A stretch of DNA of 64,000 bases, taken from Vigna angularis (lineage: Eukaryota; Streptophyta; Magnoliopsida; Fabales; Fabaceae). The stretch covers positions 11,652,501 to 11,716,500 of the forward strand of contig NC_068973.1 of assembly GCF_016808095.1 (NCBI RefSeq), given 5' to 3'. Below the pieces are notes generated by a model. That model saw only the letters and a program-made list of their open reading frames with translations. It was not told where the DNA came from and did not search any database. Position 1 is the first letter of the stretch. Every line of letters begins with the position of its first letter. Positions 1-15,400 of the stretch are shown here, piece by piece. A program made the position numbers and the translations under genes.

Positions 1-441
1 TTCCATTTCATACAGTAATGCAAAAACTTACTTGTAAGAATAGACAAAATAAAAGAGTTAGCCTATACAATAAAAACCTCACTTTCCTGCGTAGTACCCT
101 GCATTTAACAGAAATATCAGTACTTTTGTATCTCAATTCCTTGTGTTCAAATAATTTACTAATTCTTAATTAATTGAAGGGACCAAGCCAGCTCAAAGTG
201 GAGGATTGTCCAAGTCTTATTATGAGTATTCATACCATATTCTTAGCCAATGTGGCAAATGTTAACAGTTTTCTATAACATAAATACAAACGGAACTTAA
301 TGGCAGCCATGTTCAACATTGATCTCTAAAACAAATAGAGGTGTCTGAATGGTGAGGACATTCACATGAAATTTATAAGGAGCTCTAAAACATAAAATGT
401 AACAGACCAAATTAGTGTTCACAGAACAAAACTACACAAAC
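1..441 (-). other. PANK2 intron 19, no exon seen
   Basis: After the exon ending at 442 a GTTTGT donor follows. I see no sequence resembling the expected DUF89 C-terminal exon in the remaining bases, so the final exon or exons lie beyond the left edge. Confidence 0.6.
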
Positions 442-3400
442 CTTGGCAGCCTCAGCTATGATGTCAGGAAGCTCCATTGCAGTTACATCATTTAAAGCAG
501 GAAGAGAGTTTGCAACCAACACTACCTGGAAGAACACATCTGTAGTTATTGCAGTAACATAGAAGTTATAAGCATCAGCCAGGGTTGTATAGCAGTCAAG
601 CTAACAAAAACCAATAGAGCTTACTTGAAAAATGAAATCACGATATTCATAAAGAAACCACACCAAAAAGTAGGAAGATTTTACATTTGAGACTGGGCTA
701 CCAATGAATATCAATATTATCTACGAACTGTGGATTCATCTATTACCAAAACATCTTTAGAAAACTAAATTAATTATTTGTAGTAATAGTTGAAATTCAA
801 ATCAAATTATTATTATTATTAATATTATTAATAATGATAATAGTATTGGAGGGGGATTTAAGATGAAAGAAAAAAAACCTTTTTGGTCCAATACAAAATT
901 CCAAAATATAGGAAGTCAACTTACTTCAGTTCCCCGGCGGAGGAGTTCCCTAGCTAGAGGAAGCATCCCTAGAACAATGTCAGCACCTGAGTTGTCTACA
1001 AAAAGTAAAGCTCTCTTGTGCCGAGAATTTTTCTTGTTTTTGGCCCCTAACATTCTCTCTTTAAAGTCATCAAAATCATCCACCTATATTAGAAATAATT
1101 AGTTAGTATTGAACCATCAACTACCTAAACAAACATGTTTAGTCTCACTTACCCGCCAAGGTCTACGCATTTTGTTGCGACTCATTCTGTAAATTTCAAT
1201 AATAGTTCCTTTATGATAGAGATCCACACATGCACGAGATCCCCAGTCAAAAATGTTTGCCGCAAGAACACCTTCAATTAGTGTAAGCAGTCTTGATTCC
1301 TAAAACAAAGGAGGGTTTCAAAGTACATTAGAAGCTGGGATTGTTTAATCCACCAGCAGAACAAAAAATACTTACATAGTTATGTACAAATAGTTACAGT
1401 GTGCACCAGCATAAAGCTAACTAATACAGTTGTACCACCACTAGCAGAACAAAAAATACTAGATATTTATGTATGAATGAGCCAGTGTGCTACCAGCATA
1501 AAGCTAACTCATGCAGTTATACTATCACCCAAAATAATGAATTTGTCAAACACAATTTCTTTGCAAGGATATAATATTAATTAGATAAACCACTTGTTAC
1601 AAATATGAGTTAGTTAAGTTAGAGATATGATATGATTTGATGAGGAAATATCTTGCCAAATATTTTGCATTATTAGATATTGATTTTGTTCCTTATTATT
1701 ATATTTCTTCATTATAAATATAAATAAGAACACTCATGTGTGTACCCAATACACAAAATTCAATATAATTTTCTTCTTGATCCTCAACATGATACTAGAG
1801 CAGTATCATCCTTCCTGACTTCTTTTGTCACTAGTCCTTCCAACCCCAATCATAATCATAAAACAATACATGAGAGAACAGTATTGACTCCTCCCAATTC
1901 CAACATGCTAGATTAAGAAGATTACCTCATCCATACTATCAAGTTCCACCAGCAAGTCAGGTAAAACAGCAAGCGATGCCTCATTTTCCCTATTTTACAC
2001 ACAATCGAAACAAATGAAGTTTTCATAAAATGTAGAAAATTATCCATAGAATATAGGCATGAAAATGTCATCAAATGTAATTTACATTTTCTCCATGGAT
2101 TTCTTTATTAAAGAAAGAATATTTATATATTACAAAAAAATAGTGAGCCTTAGCACAACAGAAAAGTTTGTCATGTGATTATGTAACAGTAATAGCTCCA
2201 TTTCTATTGTGGGTAAGCATTAGGCTGTGTATATATGATCCACGTCCAACCCAGATCCCATGGCATGAGCAACATGCAAGCCACCCTCTACTTTGTTTTG
2301 AGATTCACATTCTAAATCCAAAAGGGCATAAATAAAATATATACATTAAAAATCCAAAATTTAAGGATCAATGGGCTATGAATAAGGCTGGATACATATA
2401 AGAAAAATCAAGATATTTTTACTTGAGGAGAAAAATAATCAAACAAATCTTGATGAATATTTTATTCCAAACAAGAGGTTTCATTTGCATCTTAAAAGAA
2501 TAATCAGTCCCCTCAGAACAATAATAAAAATAGACTTAGATTTCCATTTTAGCCTCTTGAAGGTAACTCTATATGTGCTAATAGTATTAGGAGAATGAGT
2601 AGGAGAAAGAAATTACAAGGAAGCACAGCAGAAGAGTCAAGAACCGTGATTTCCCCTTTCTTCTAATTTACCAAGTAAATGAAACTTTAACATTCTTATA
2701 TGTCCATTCATTAATGGAAAGAGTTAAGGTTGTAATCCACACGGGGTTCAGTGACCTAGTATACGATATCTTGTTTTATATTCACATCAACAGCTAATTC
2801 CGTTTAGCTAAGAAAATTGCTTTAGGACAATTTGTACACATAATAAGGGACTTAAAAGATGATTCAGCTACATCACAAACACAGGTAAAGACCCCATTTT
2901 TATCGTTTTCTACAGAAAAAAGGTGAATACCTCTGCTTTATACTTCTGTAGGCATCAACAAAATGGAATTCTCTCAAGCATTCTTCCCTCATTTCCAAGA
3001 GGTTGGCGAGCCCTAACTTCCCATATGCCGAAGGCTCCTCCATCAACCTATTCAATTTGTGGAGATATTTGATCACTGAAAAAAGCTCATGCCAAGTATA
3101 GTCTGACTCTTTATAAAAGAATAAAAATAAATAAAAGCTTATTCTTATGTCAAGTCAATGAATTTTAAGAATATAACAATAATTTTAAAAAAGTAGTGAG
3201 TCTCGTGTCAAGTTTTTTCCATTGAGAGTTGAAGATATGCGTGGAAATTGGGATATGATCGATTATGCTATGTAACATACCATACTTGATTAAAATCGTA
3301 GAATACTAGTTGATTTAAACTTTCATAATCTGGTTATAGAGACATCCATAACTGATTATGGGAGCTTGAAATTTCTTTTTTTTTCTTATCTTATTACAGA

Positions 3401-6400
3401 ATAACTAAATAACATGATATTAATAATAAAAAATTATTATTAATAAAAAGTTAAACAATCTCAAAAAATCAATTTTCACTCTATTTATCTTTCATTTCTG
3501 TTCAACTATACAGTCCCTCTTTCTACTCTATTTCTACCAATTTATGTTCCTTTGGTTTCCATTCCACTTACTTCCTTTCCTTAAATTTCTTTCCTCTTCA
3601 CGGGACATTTCATAAACCTATTTGATGCTAGAAATTTAGTTTAGGGATTCAAATGAGGGAACTTCTTTCATTATGTTCTTTTGAGGAAAAATATGATTGG
3701 CGTGGAATGATTCAAGCTCGTGGGGAAGTTGTTGTGTGTACTAGAAACAAGATTTGAAGCTTGGTTTAAAGAGCAGATTTAAGTCACAAGTTATCACCAA
3801 AACATCATGGATTAACTTACATCAATTATTTGATTAACAACGTGTTATGTTGGACATTTGAATTTAATTTTACATTAAAATTAATACCATATTTCCTCAA
3901 CTTGGTTGAAAATTTCATAAAATATTTTACTTTCAAAGAATGTTGTGTTAAGAACCAATATTTCTCCCTAGTGGTTCCCATTTTCAAAGAATGTTGTGTT
4001 AAGAACCAATAATCCAGTACAATTTCTGTAACTTTTCATCAAGCACACATGGGCCTTTCTCTTCACATGATACAAAATTAAAAGTGCAGGTGTGGGATAG
4101 AGAAGACAGAGCTCAAGTACCCATTCTAGAAAATTTGACATGCTTGTCATACTTTGTATTTTGTTAATGGGTATAAAAAACTATGGAATATGCTACAAGA
4201 GGACTTGACCCAAAATAAATTTTTAAAACTAATACAACTGATTAAAGACAACACAAAAATTCTCTCAAATAGTACTTAATAAGTTCACAACAAGATAAGC
4301 AGAGTTACCATGCATCAATGACAAAAGTAAGCCATCAAAACAGGAATGTTATGTCAATATTACCTTGCCAAGTGGGCTGAAAATGCACGAGCAAAAGCAT
4401 CACCCCTTCTCTTGGCATCATCAGTTCCACCTTCACTTGCTACTGCCTATCATGTTTTAAATGGGAATATCACAATCATAAACTACTTTCTAATAATTTG
4501 GCTTTCACAGTTTACCTCCAACAAGATGATCCATTAGAAGATGGAACTATACACAAAACTGAGAAAGCCAACGTTTGAATGTATCCCTTCAACAAGATAA
4601 ATGCATAACTAAGATCCAGTCTAGTTTGGGAAAGTATTTTGCTTTCATCTGTATTTTTCACCAATAATAAAATGAAGGTCTTGTTTTCACTTTGTTTCCT
4701 ATTTTAAAGATTCAAATACAAGTTTTTATTTTCAATATTTCCAGCACAAATCTTCAAAAGTAGGAACAAAGCAAAATAGTGTAGCTTTGTATTTGCTAGT
4801 ATAACAGGAATGGAAATAAAATATTTTCTCAAATCAAACAGAAGTTTCAAGATATAAGAATTATACAAAAAAATTACACACCATGATCTAACTGATTTTG
4901 GGAAAAATTTTAAATCTAAAACATAAAAATAATTTTTTTCAGCATATAGCATATCAATCATTCATTGTTGTTAGGTTCACGTGCTAGACAAGCTCACCTC
5001 TTACCATTTTGTATATCTAATTCTGAGACCCGTAGCTATTTATTTTAACAGTATCCTGCTGCAAGATTATTGATAAGCCTCACTGTTACCTTCAGCGGAT
5101 TGTGGAATCATCCACTATGCAAAAGCATATATACACTATGTCAGTAAGGTTTTAAGACCAGTGACCAAAAGTCTCTTCAAGTCGTTTGGAATATACACAA
5201 TTATTACGGTAATATAGTGCTCCTGTTGGCCTCTAAGGCACTCAGGTAACATTTTACTGCAGACTTTTACCTTTTAGTACAGAAATGCAGTGAATTTGGC
5301 AAGCTTTACTGTTTTCTGGTGTTTGGATTTCTGAATTTCTTTTAGAAGGGCATACTATTAGAAGCTAAGGTTATATTCTCTCTTGGTTTCGTATCATGTG
5401 CACAAGTGTGCCTCTCGAGATATTTTAGGAAGTTTCAGATTTGATTCCTATTGTTTTTAATGTTGTGTTGGCTGTATATTGATTTTATTAATAGCGTATC
5501 AATCCCACAATCAAAGGGATTTGTTTCCTAGAATGGCAGTGCTTATTTTCAAATTTATCCAATTAATGTATGTATATATATCATATGAATGTCCTGAGAC
5601 TAGCATAAAAACCCTAAAAACGCAGCCTTCATTGCTCCAAGATTCATATTGTCCATATTCATTCTTCTCTCTTTGTACCTTACTTGAACATGATTGTAAT
5701 GGCTGAAATGGGAAATGGGGACAAGCTCTAAGAATTACAAAATGAAGGAGTATTGGGTACTTATTACAACAAGCCACGCCACATTAAGAACAACTGTTGA
5801 AAGTTGCATGGAAAACCCCGGAGCAAAGATTTGGGATACAAAGAAGGTCCTCAAAAGAGAGGAGGTAAAGCAACTTATTTTGTTGTTCTTTCCCATGTTG
5901 CTGTTCTTGAAATTCAAGGAGGGATCTATTCAACTTACATGTATGTGTTCATTGACATATTCTGGTAAGTTAGCATTTTCGGTTGGATTTAACATCTCAA
6001 ATACACCCTTCATGCACTAAAGGATTTTAGACCTTGGAGCCACTAATCATATGACACCTCTTCCTAAATATTTTTCCACAAATTTCCTGTGTCCTAGCAA
6101 CAAAAGAATTTCCAATGCAGATGTAAGCATGATTACTGCAGTTGGTCAAGGAGATGTGCAAAAAACCCAACCATAATTCTAAAAATGTGCTGCATGTTCC
6201 TAAATTGTCCACAAACCTTATATCTATACAAAAACTTATCAAAGATCTCTCATGTAATGTGGTATTTTTATAGAAACTATTGTATATTGCAGAACAACAA
6301 ATTGGGGGTGGGGGGAACGATTGGACATGCTAGAGAATGAAATGATGTTTAGTACATGGAAGATCTGAATTTTTCCATTAAGAGTCAATATTTGATGTCT

Positions 6401-9400
6401 GAAAACTCTATTCCTAACAGAAAGATTCAGATGGTACATTGTCGTCTAGGACATCCTTCGTTTCAAGTTATAAAGCTTTTGTTTCCTTCCTTGTTCAAAA
6501 ACTTAAATCTACAAAGTCTTCATTGTGAGGTGAACTGGCTAAACACAAATGTGTACCTTTTCCTATGAGTAATGAAATAAGCACTTCAGGTTTTCATCTT
6601 GTTCATATTGATGTGTGGAGTCCTTCTAAAGTTCCTAATATTTCAGGGGTCAAATGATTTATCACCTTTATTGATGATTGCACAAGGGCATGACTTCTCC
6701 TTAAACACAAATCTAAGGTCAGCTATGTTATTATGCAGTTTGTGTCACTAATTAAGAATCAATTTGCGGTTACTATTAAGAAAATTACGTCTAATAATGC
6801 TAAAGATTATTTCAATCATACCTTAGATTCTTTCTTTTAAAACTAAAGGATGATTCATGAATCCTCATGTATATACACACCCCAACAAAATAGAGTCATT
6901 GGCTGGAAAAAGGGGCACCTACTAGAACAAACTAGAGCACTACTTTTTTAAAATAATGTTCCAAAACATTTTAGGGGGAAGCTATACTTATTTCCACTTA
7001 GTTAACTAACAAATTACCTTCTACTGTTTTGTCTTTAAAAAGTCCAATGGAAGTTCTACACTCATTCCATCCACACATAACTCATACACTTAATCTTCCA
7101 CCTAGAATATTTGGATGTGTATCATATGTACATGTTCACAAACAGCAAAGGGGAAAACTTGACACAAGGGTTACTAAATGTGTTTTCTTAGGGTATTTTG
7201 TCACACAAAAAGGGTAGTGCATTCATCCTCCTTCCAAAAAATTGTGTCAAGGGATGTCACCTTCAATGGGCACGTTAACTGTTTTAATCATTCTCATCTT
7301 CGAGGTGAGAGTTTAAGAGAGGAAGATAATGAGCCTTTTATATTCCCAAATCTATTTTTTTGATAAAAAGTGAGGTTTAAAAGAGTAATCCCATTGAAAT
7401 TGAAGTAGAGAGGGAGGGAATAGAGGTGGATCAAAATCCTAAATCTACAAGGTCAGTTATTAAATCACGTGATGATATAAAGTTTGGAAAAAATTTGGTG
7501 TATACTCGAAGAGGAAAGGTCATTCAAGGATCTACTCATGTTCAAGAGTTCAACCCTATATCACATAAGGTAAATGTTTCTGACCCTATAAATCCTAATT
7601 CTACAAATTGTGATGATCTTACTAGTAATGAACTCCCTTCTATACAACCTATTGCACAAGTAGACCAGAATTTAGATCTCCCGATTGCTCTTAGAAAAGG
7701 AACTAGATCCACTAAACCACCTTACCCTTTGGCAAATTATCTATCCTTTGAAAAATTCTCATGTACCCATAGAACCTTTCTCACTGGCCTAAATACCACG
7801 ATCATACCTTCTTCTGTATTTTGATAAACATTTTATCAAAGAAAAGCTTGATGGTGACGTGATTTACACTCCATGTGTCTAATCAAGGACAACTTGTAGA
7901 CATACCAAGGGGCTGAAGAAAAATAATTGAGAGAATTATATCCAAGCTCAGAATGGAGAACACTTATTCACCAGCTTGAGGAGTATCGAAATATTTTAGG
8001 AAATTTCAGATTTGATTCCTATTGTTTTTAATTTTCGTATATTGGTTGTATCTTGATTTTATTACTAGTATATCAATCCCACAATCTCAGGGATTTGTTT
8101 CCTAGAATAGACAATGCTTATTTCCAAATTTATCCAATTAATGTATGTATATATATCAAATGTATGTAATGACACTATAAGAGAAATATTATTTAAACTT
8201 GAGAGTGTCCTATGAGTCCAATCTTAATGTGTTTAAACATTTGAGTACAAAGAGCCATAAGCATGAACACCAGGTGTTCCAACTTTCAAAAAAATTGATT
8301 ACCTTGTCCACAAGATCTGACAAATGCTCTGATAGAATGGTGAGCCAATATCTACACGAGATACAAACTGTTAGCTTAAGAAGAAAGACTATGATCTATG
8401 AATTACAAATAAATTCCTTACTCTAGTTCACTGTTATCTGATAGGTCAATTGTATTTGGTTCATACCTGTAAAAAGGGGAATTCAATACTTGATTAAAAA
8501 AAATGAAGGTAAATTATGATATCATATATATAATCACTTGGCAAAAGCAATGAGTGAGGAAGCAAACAATAGTCAGTAACTACTTCACAAACATAAGTCA
8601 TAGGAGTGGTTTGTCATGACAGACGACCGATTTTTACTTTTAAATCTTATGTGAAGGATAAAGTCTGATGATTATTTGAAAAAAAAAATTGATATTGAAG
8701 ATTTACTCGTAGAATAAACTAATATATATCATAGTTATCCATCTTGGATAACAATGCACAACCTCTAACTTTTGAAACCACGTAGCAGGTGAGAAGGTTG
8801 ACATTTTAACTATTAATATATTAACAAAATAATTTATACTATATATAATTAGTAAAACCAAAAGAAAGAAAATTAAAGCAATTTCCAAAAAATAAAGTCA
8901 CAGTTATCACACACAGATAATGAAGTAGAAGAACATAACAAATCAGATGAACATTAGTAAAATGTGAAAGAGGAAGTTTAAAGGAAGATAAAAGAATGCG
9001 AGCAAAACAAAGGAAAAAAAAGTCCTAGAAAGTGTGAAAGAACAGGGTACCAAACAAAGGCAACTTTTATAGTGGAATGGTCAAGGAAGAAGGGTTTCAA
9101 AAACTATCTATGTTTCAGAAGCAAAGAATCCATTAGGAAAAGGGAGAGAAATGATAATTTTACTCAAAAAATAACCTAAATAACATTGTTTCAAAGAAGC
9201 AAATAGATGTTCGATGCTATTTTGCAGTAGCACCATTATAGCATGCAAAAATCTGGTATTTTGGCTGTGCTGCTATTGGGTTGCAATGGCTGCCATTGAG
9301 AACAGCTCCGCTATTGAAACAGATGGCAGCCCCTCCACTGGACTCTTCAATTATGCTATAGCACTTCTATAGCACACTGCTGACTTCTATGGCATATATA

Positions 9401-12400
9401 AGTATGGATGTAAATGCAAACACACATAGCTTTATTGCCATATTTAGCAATATAAATCACCAAAACAAATAAAAAACATGGGAAACCAAAAGATTAAACC
9501 AATGATCTCGGACCATTCAGTGATGATTCTTACAATTTTGGGTCTGCTAGTAATGGAAACACCTCCAATGTTGGTACTAAGTGGAGAACACCGACACTTA
9601 GAGCACTTGCATCAGATCGCAGAGTACTTCCTTTTGACAAAGGAACCTCAAAACCCCCAAGTCCAGTAGTTCCAGCAAGTGGTGTCATTGGCACAGGTGC
9701 AGTAATCTCAGTTCCCTTCCGCAAAAACTTCTCCATCCACGAAATCTGCATTGAAAACTCTAAATCATAAATTTCTAACCAATTGAGTCACTTCAGAACT
9801 TAAGCAAATAACTATTGATGACATCAAAGTCATAATGATCCGGAAGAATTTGCAGGAAATGATAAATGCAACCTAACAATACCTCAAACTAAACTTTAGC
9901 ATACATACTCACTTGCATCAACGTGGGAAATAGAAAATGAGCGGAAAATGTGTGAGGAGAGGGTAACCAATTCTACAATTAGAATTTGATTATTTTATTT
10001 TAAACAATTATAGCACATGAAACATGCACTTCTGAGTAGATTACCTTTTAACTCTTACCTTCTCAATTTATGATCTGATGCCAGATATTTAGAGGTACTT
10101 CCATCATCCATTTTCATGTTCCACACATTTTGTCTTTAGTAGGCATCCAAAATGGTAGACAATTGTTCCAACTCAGTCAAATATGATTACAGGTAAAAAC
10201 ATTTGACATTATTCTAGAAGAATCTTGTCAGTGGAGTTACTTAAGCTATTATATTATTGCAACTTCAAGATTAACGTCCAACACAAAAGGGACCACCTTG
10301 TTGATTGTAAAAGAATTGATGCTCCCTAAAAATACACCCTATTAAATTGACTTGAGTTAATTTGACGTGAGAGTTATGTTAGGATTAACTATTTTGTAAG
10401 CTGTCTTTGTGGAAAGCTAAGCAAAACCGAACGTGCTAAATTCCTATCTAAGAAGTCTAGCAGAAAGACATCTAAAGATTATCCATATATCTTAACCAAG
10501 CCTCCAGTATATATTAGAAATTTCCAATCCCTATCACTTGCCTTCTCATTCAAATTTCCAAGTGGTGGGCCATGAATCTTGCCTCCTGTATACGGAGCAC
10601 CCATTGGAAACCTTTCCACCAACTGATGAACCATGAGGTCATCTAAACCATGCTTCTCATAACTCATAAATGCACCTAAAGCTCCAAGAAATCCTTCATG
10701 TCGCAAGAACATTGCTTGTGCTTCTCCATTTGACCTAAACGAGAAAAAATATAATGAATAAATACAGTAATTTAATTGAAAGAAAAGAAATCTAGTTATG
10801 TCTTTATGTACCAGAAATGTACAGCAAAAGAAATAGTGTCCATGGTATAGGCATGACCCCTTATAAAAAATCCACCAAAAAAGATTCTCTTCAACCGAAA
10901 TCGCAATGCATTCAAGTAAGCTATCTACAGAGATGAAAAGAACACTGGTTGGGTATCTTCTAGAAGAACAAAAAATAGAATAGAAGGTAATAATTACTGA
11001 AGATGGATGCCTAATAATGCTTCCATGTGTCACCAAGACTAGTTTTGATTTAGGAGTTGTATGCTTTCTTTAGGTTGCATTTAAATAACAGAAACTACAT
11101 CTATAAAATCTTATTTAAAAATCAATCTATTATCTTTTAAATCTTGAGAGGGAAAGGTTAGCAAATGTTCAAAGACCTAGACTGAAATTTTGTAAATACA
11201 AGTTGGATGATTAAAAGAAAAAAAAAATCTTGTTTTGCTTACATTTGTACAAAAGCTTCTCCAAACTATATTCTTTCAACTGTCATTTTTAGTAGTGTTG
11301 CTACAGATAGAACGTCATTCATGACCCTCTATGCAGTCCATGACATCATACTCTATGTAGTCAAGAATTTAATTCTTTGATCCCCGTTCTTCCAATCAAA
11401 GGTTTGAGTTTCAAATCAATGTAGAATGAGCTTGTCCATAGGTCATGCTCAAAGAGCTCTTGCATGTTAAGAGAGAATAGACAATAGGACCATTAATAAG
11501 TCTCCACCTAAAGCTCAAAGCTTTAAAAACGTTAGTCTTCCACTAATGTGATCTAGAGGGGATCAATAATTTGAGTTAAAACCCTGAATTTTGATGTTAT
11601 ATAAGGGCAAACTCCCCAAACAACCCCTGCATCCTTTTGTTTTCCCATCACCCACACAAATTTTAAGTGAAATTTGACAATATTCAATAAACTAAGTACG
11701 AAGAACATAACTTTTACACGTCTAATTTATAAAAGTGTTCCTTGATATTTTAAATAAGGAATTGAATAATAGAATGAGATGAATGAGACAGTATATATGT
11801 ATGTATGAAAGATGGTAAAATTATAGTAGTCAACTCACCTGACCAATATTGTATGAAATCATCCTTAGAAGAGAAAGTGATATATCTTCAGGTCTGTATT
11901 CTTCAAGCTCCTTTTTTTCTGATATCGTTTTGCCAAAACTTGAAGCAATAGTGGAAGCTGATAGGCCAATCTAGTATGGTTTATTTATACCCGGAAAACT
12001 CAGTTGATTAATTTAGAACAATTTCACTGCATAATGAATATTTTATAGGGAAACAATAATAGCTGAAAAAATTTACCTTAGAATAGTCCAAACCCCCATA
12101 TATATCCCCAACTAGCATGTCCATACTTCTATTATCTCCTTTCTGACTCAGCTCAAGCAACTCATCAAAACTGAAATTCATTTCATCATCTTGTTAATAC
12201 TCAATAGTTCAAAAATAGCAATATATAAAATAACAAGTCAAATGAAAATGACCTCTTGCACTTTGTTAAAAGTCTTCCCAAGCCCCAATAAGTACCACCC
12301 CCAACATTTGTCCCACTAATCCTCTCAAATTTCCCATCTCCATCAACCTATATCAACAGAAATTAGAAATCCAGATAAGAACATGTTAGTCTTTTGGCTC

Positions 12401-15400
12401 AATTTGGATAAACTTCTTGTTAGATATATTATATCTTTTAGTTAGTTAGTTATTATTTCTCATTTGTATTTTGGGCTTAGCCCATATTTCTTCTATTATA
12501 AATAGATAATCCTATGTGTGTATTTAACACAAGGGGATATTCTCTCCCAATCTTCTCTATTTCTCATATGGTATCAGAGCACAGGAATAGTTTCGGTCAA
12601 CTCTACGGTCTCCGGCACTCATCACTGCCGTCGCCGCTGCCGCTGCCGCCGCCGTCGTCGCCGCTGCCGCCGCCGGAGTTCCAGAATCGACCGGCGACCA
12701 CACCATCGGAATCGTCTCGGCCGGGCGACCACCGTCGCACAAAGATCGCGGCGATCGGAGCACCCACGCGCCGCCGCAAGATTCGCCGCTGCCGCCGCGC
12801 GTGCCGGCGCGTCGCCGGAGCTTTCCGCCGCCGATCAGCACCGCCGTGATCGCCTCCTCGCCCTCTTTCTGGATCTGTGGTCGTTGCGTCAATCGGAGCA
12901 CTTTGAATTTTTAGGGTTTCTCCTTCTCTATGGCGTCTTCCTCGTCTACAAACACCTCTATTGGTGGCTCATCTTCTGATCCTTCAATATATACCAATTA
13001 TGTGAATGTACACTTGTCCATTGACAAGTTAGATGGCACAAATTATGCAACATGGTCGTCCGACATCAAACTTTGGTTGAAGAGTCAAGGGTATTTAGAT
13101 CATCTTACTCAAAATGTGACTACTGCTCTCATAGATGACACTTCCCGCTGGATGAAAATTGATGCTCAGTTATGCATTGTTATAAAGTCCACCATTCACT
13201 CCTCACTGAAACAAATGTTTCGATCCTATGAAACATGTTCAGAAGTATGGGCACAAGCGAAGTTGTTATACACAAATGACACTCAGCGTCTTTATGGTGT
13301 TTGTCAGGACCTATTCACTGTTATTGGTCCGCGCAATCCTGGTCCTATGGCAGAATATTTGGGTAAAATTCATGCCCTTCTTCATGACTTTAATGATATA
13401 TTACCTCCTGCTTCCACTCCTGCTGAAGAATTGGAACAACGATCAAAGTTCTTCATGTTGTTGGCATTATACGGACTCTCTGATGATGTTTCTCATGTCC
13501 GTGATCAGATTTTGGGTTCTCCTGTCATACCCAACTTTACTTCTACTTGTTCTGCTCTTTTGCGTATACCGAGCAAACCCGTCACTGAGACATCCCCTCA
13601 TACTGATGATTCCTCTGTTATGGCTGCTCAACGTGATGATCGAAGTCGGTCTCGCAAGCCAAGTAAAGGACGTTTAAAATGTGACCATTGTGGCAAGTTA
13701 GGCCACAAAATTGATAGATGTTATGCTCTCCATGGACGTCCTCCTCGACCTGTAGCAATGGCAAATTCTGATCCACCTCCCCGATCACCGTCTGCAGACC
13801 ATCCTACTTCATCTAATATCGTAGACAAACCTGCAATCTTCAACGAATTTCTCAAATGGTATGAGGATCATCAGCACTCTGGTTCCACTACATCTGCATC
13901 TGTTGCACGTACAGGTACACCTTTTGTTGGTCTAACTCACTCCCTCGGACCTTGGGTCCTTGACTCAGGCGCCACCGATCATATCACTGGTAACAAGTCC
14001 TTGTTTTCTTCCTTGTCATGTCCGAATAATTTACCCTCAGTAACAATGGCTGATGGGTCTAGAGTCTCATCTCATGGTATTGGTACTGTTAATATTTTTC
14101 CATCCATATCCATTGATCATGTACTTTATGTCCCTGGGTCTCCCTTCAACTTATTGTCCATTAGTCGTTTAACTCGTACTCTCAATTGTGTTATTTCATT
14201 TACTAAAGATTCTGTTTGGTTGCAGGACCGGAGTTCGAAACACATGATTGGCACAGGATGTGAGTCTCATGGCCTTTATCATCTCCGCCCTTCTCCACAT
14301 GTTGGCGTTGTCATGGAGTCACCATCCCTTCTTCATGCTCAGTTCGGTCATCCCAGTCTTGCCAAACTACAACAACTTGTCCCGAGATTGTCCACACTAT
14401 CCAGTTTGTCGTGTGAGTCTTGTCAGTTAGGGAAGCATACTCGTAGTTCCTTTCCTCGTAGTGTCTCACAACGGGCGTCGTCTCCTTTTTCATTGGTTCA
14501 TTCTGACATTTGGGGACCTAGTCGTGTTAAGTCCATTTTAGGTTTTCAGTATTTTGTTACCTTTATTGATGACTATTCCAGATGTACTTGGTTGTTTTTA
14601 ATGAAGAATCGTTCTGAGTTGTTTTCTATTTTTCAAACTTTTTTCAATGAAATAAAAACACAGTTTGGGGTTTCTATTCGAAATTTACGTAGTGATAATG
14701 GCCGTGAATACCTTTCTCAACCGTTTCAACAGTTTATGGCTTCTCATGGCATTCTTCACCAAACCTCATGTGCTTATACCCCTCAACAAAATGGGGTGGC
14801 TGAGCGCAAGAATAGACACCTTATTGAAACAACTCGTACACTTCTTATTCATGGTCAAGTACCCTCACGTTTTTGGGGTGATGCAGTTCTCACAGCATGT
14901 TATCTTATCAACCGCATGCCATCTTCCGTCCTAGAAAACAAAATCCCTCATTCTATCTTATTTCCTCAAGATCCTCTGCATCCATTACCTGTTCGAGTTT
15001 TTGGGTCTACATGTTTTGTTCATGATTTTAGTCCTGGTCTTGATAAGTTATCTCCTAGGTCTCACAAATGTGTCTTCTTAGGATTTCCACGGTCACAAAA
15101 GGGCTATAAGTGTTTTTCCCCTTCCCTCAATCGTCATTTTATCTCTGCTGATGTCACTTTTGATGAGTCTTCTTTTTACTTTTCACATCTATCTTCTAGT
15201 TCTGTACCTCTCCCTGTTACTGTTGATATTCCTCTTATATGTGATCCTCCTGGTGATGCTCCACCCATTTTGTCTTCTCCTTCTTTAGACTCTCATTCAC
15301 CACAGGATCATTCTTCACCTCCACCCCTTCAGGTTTATAGTCGCCGTAATTGTCTCCCTCATGACTCACTTCCGGTGCCGCCTCATGTGTCTCCTCCGGC

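Larger units (their letters stand above)
5413..8165 (+). mobile_element. Degenerate Copia LTR retrotransposon in PANK2 intron 13
   Basis: It lies opposite to PANK2. Similar flanking repeats (5413-5589 and 7984-8165) enclose remnants of protease, pre-integrase and integrase in the usual Copia order, with stops and frame changes. Reverse transcriptase is missing: the linker near 7820 is followed almost at once by the RNase H tail near 7880 and a purine tract (CTTGAGGAG) just before the right repeat. The right repeat seems shorter than the left. No target duplication was recognised. Confidence 0.8.

Noticed and set aside
12514..12979. Arg- and Pro/Ala-rich open frames on both strands in the Copia leader
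   Set aside because: They come from CCG/GCC repeats in all frames and have no domain; the region is a leader.
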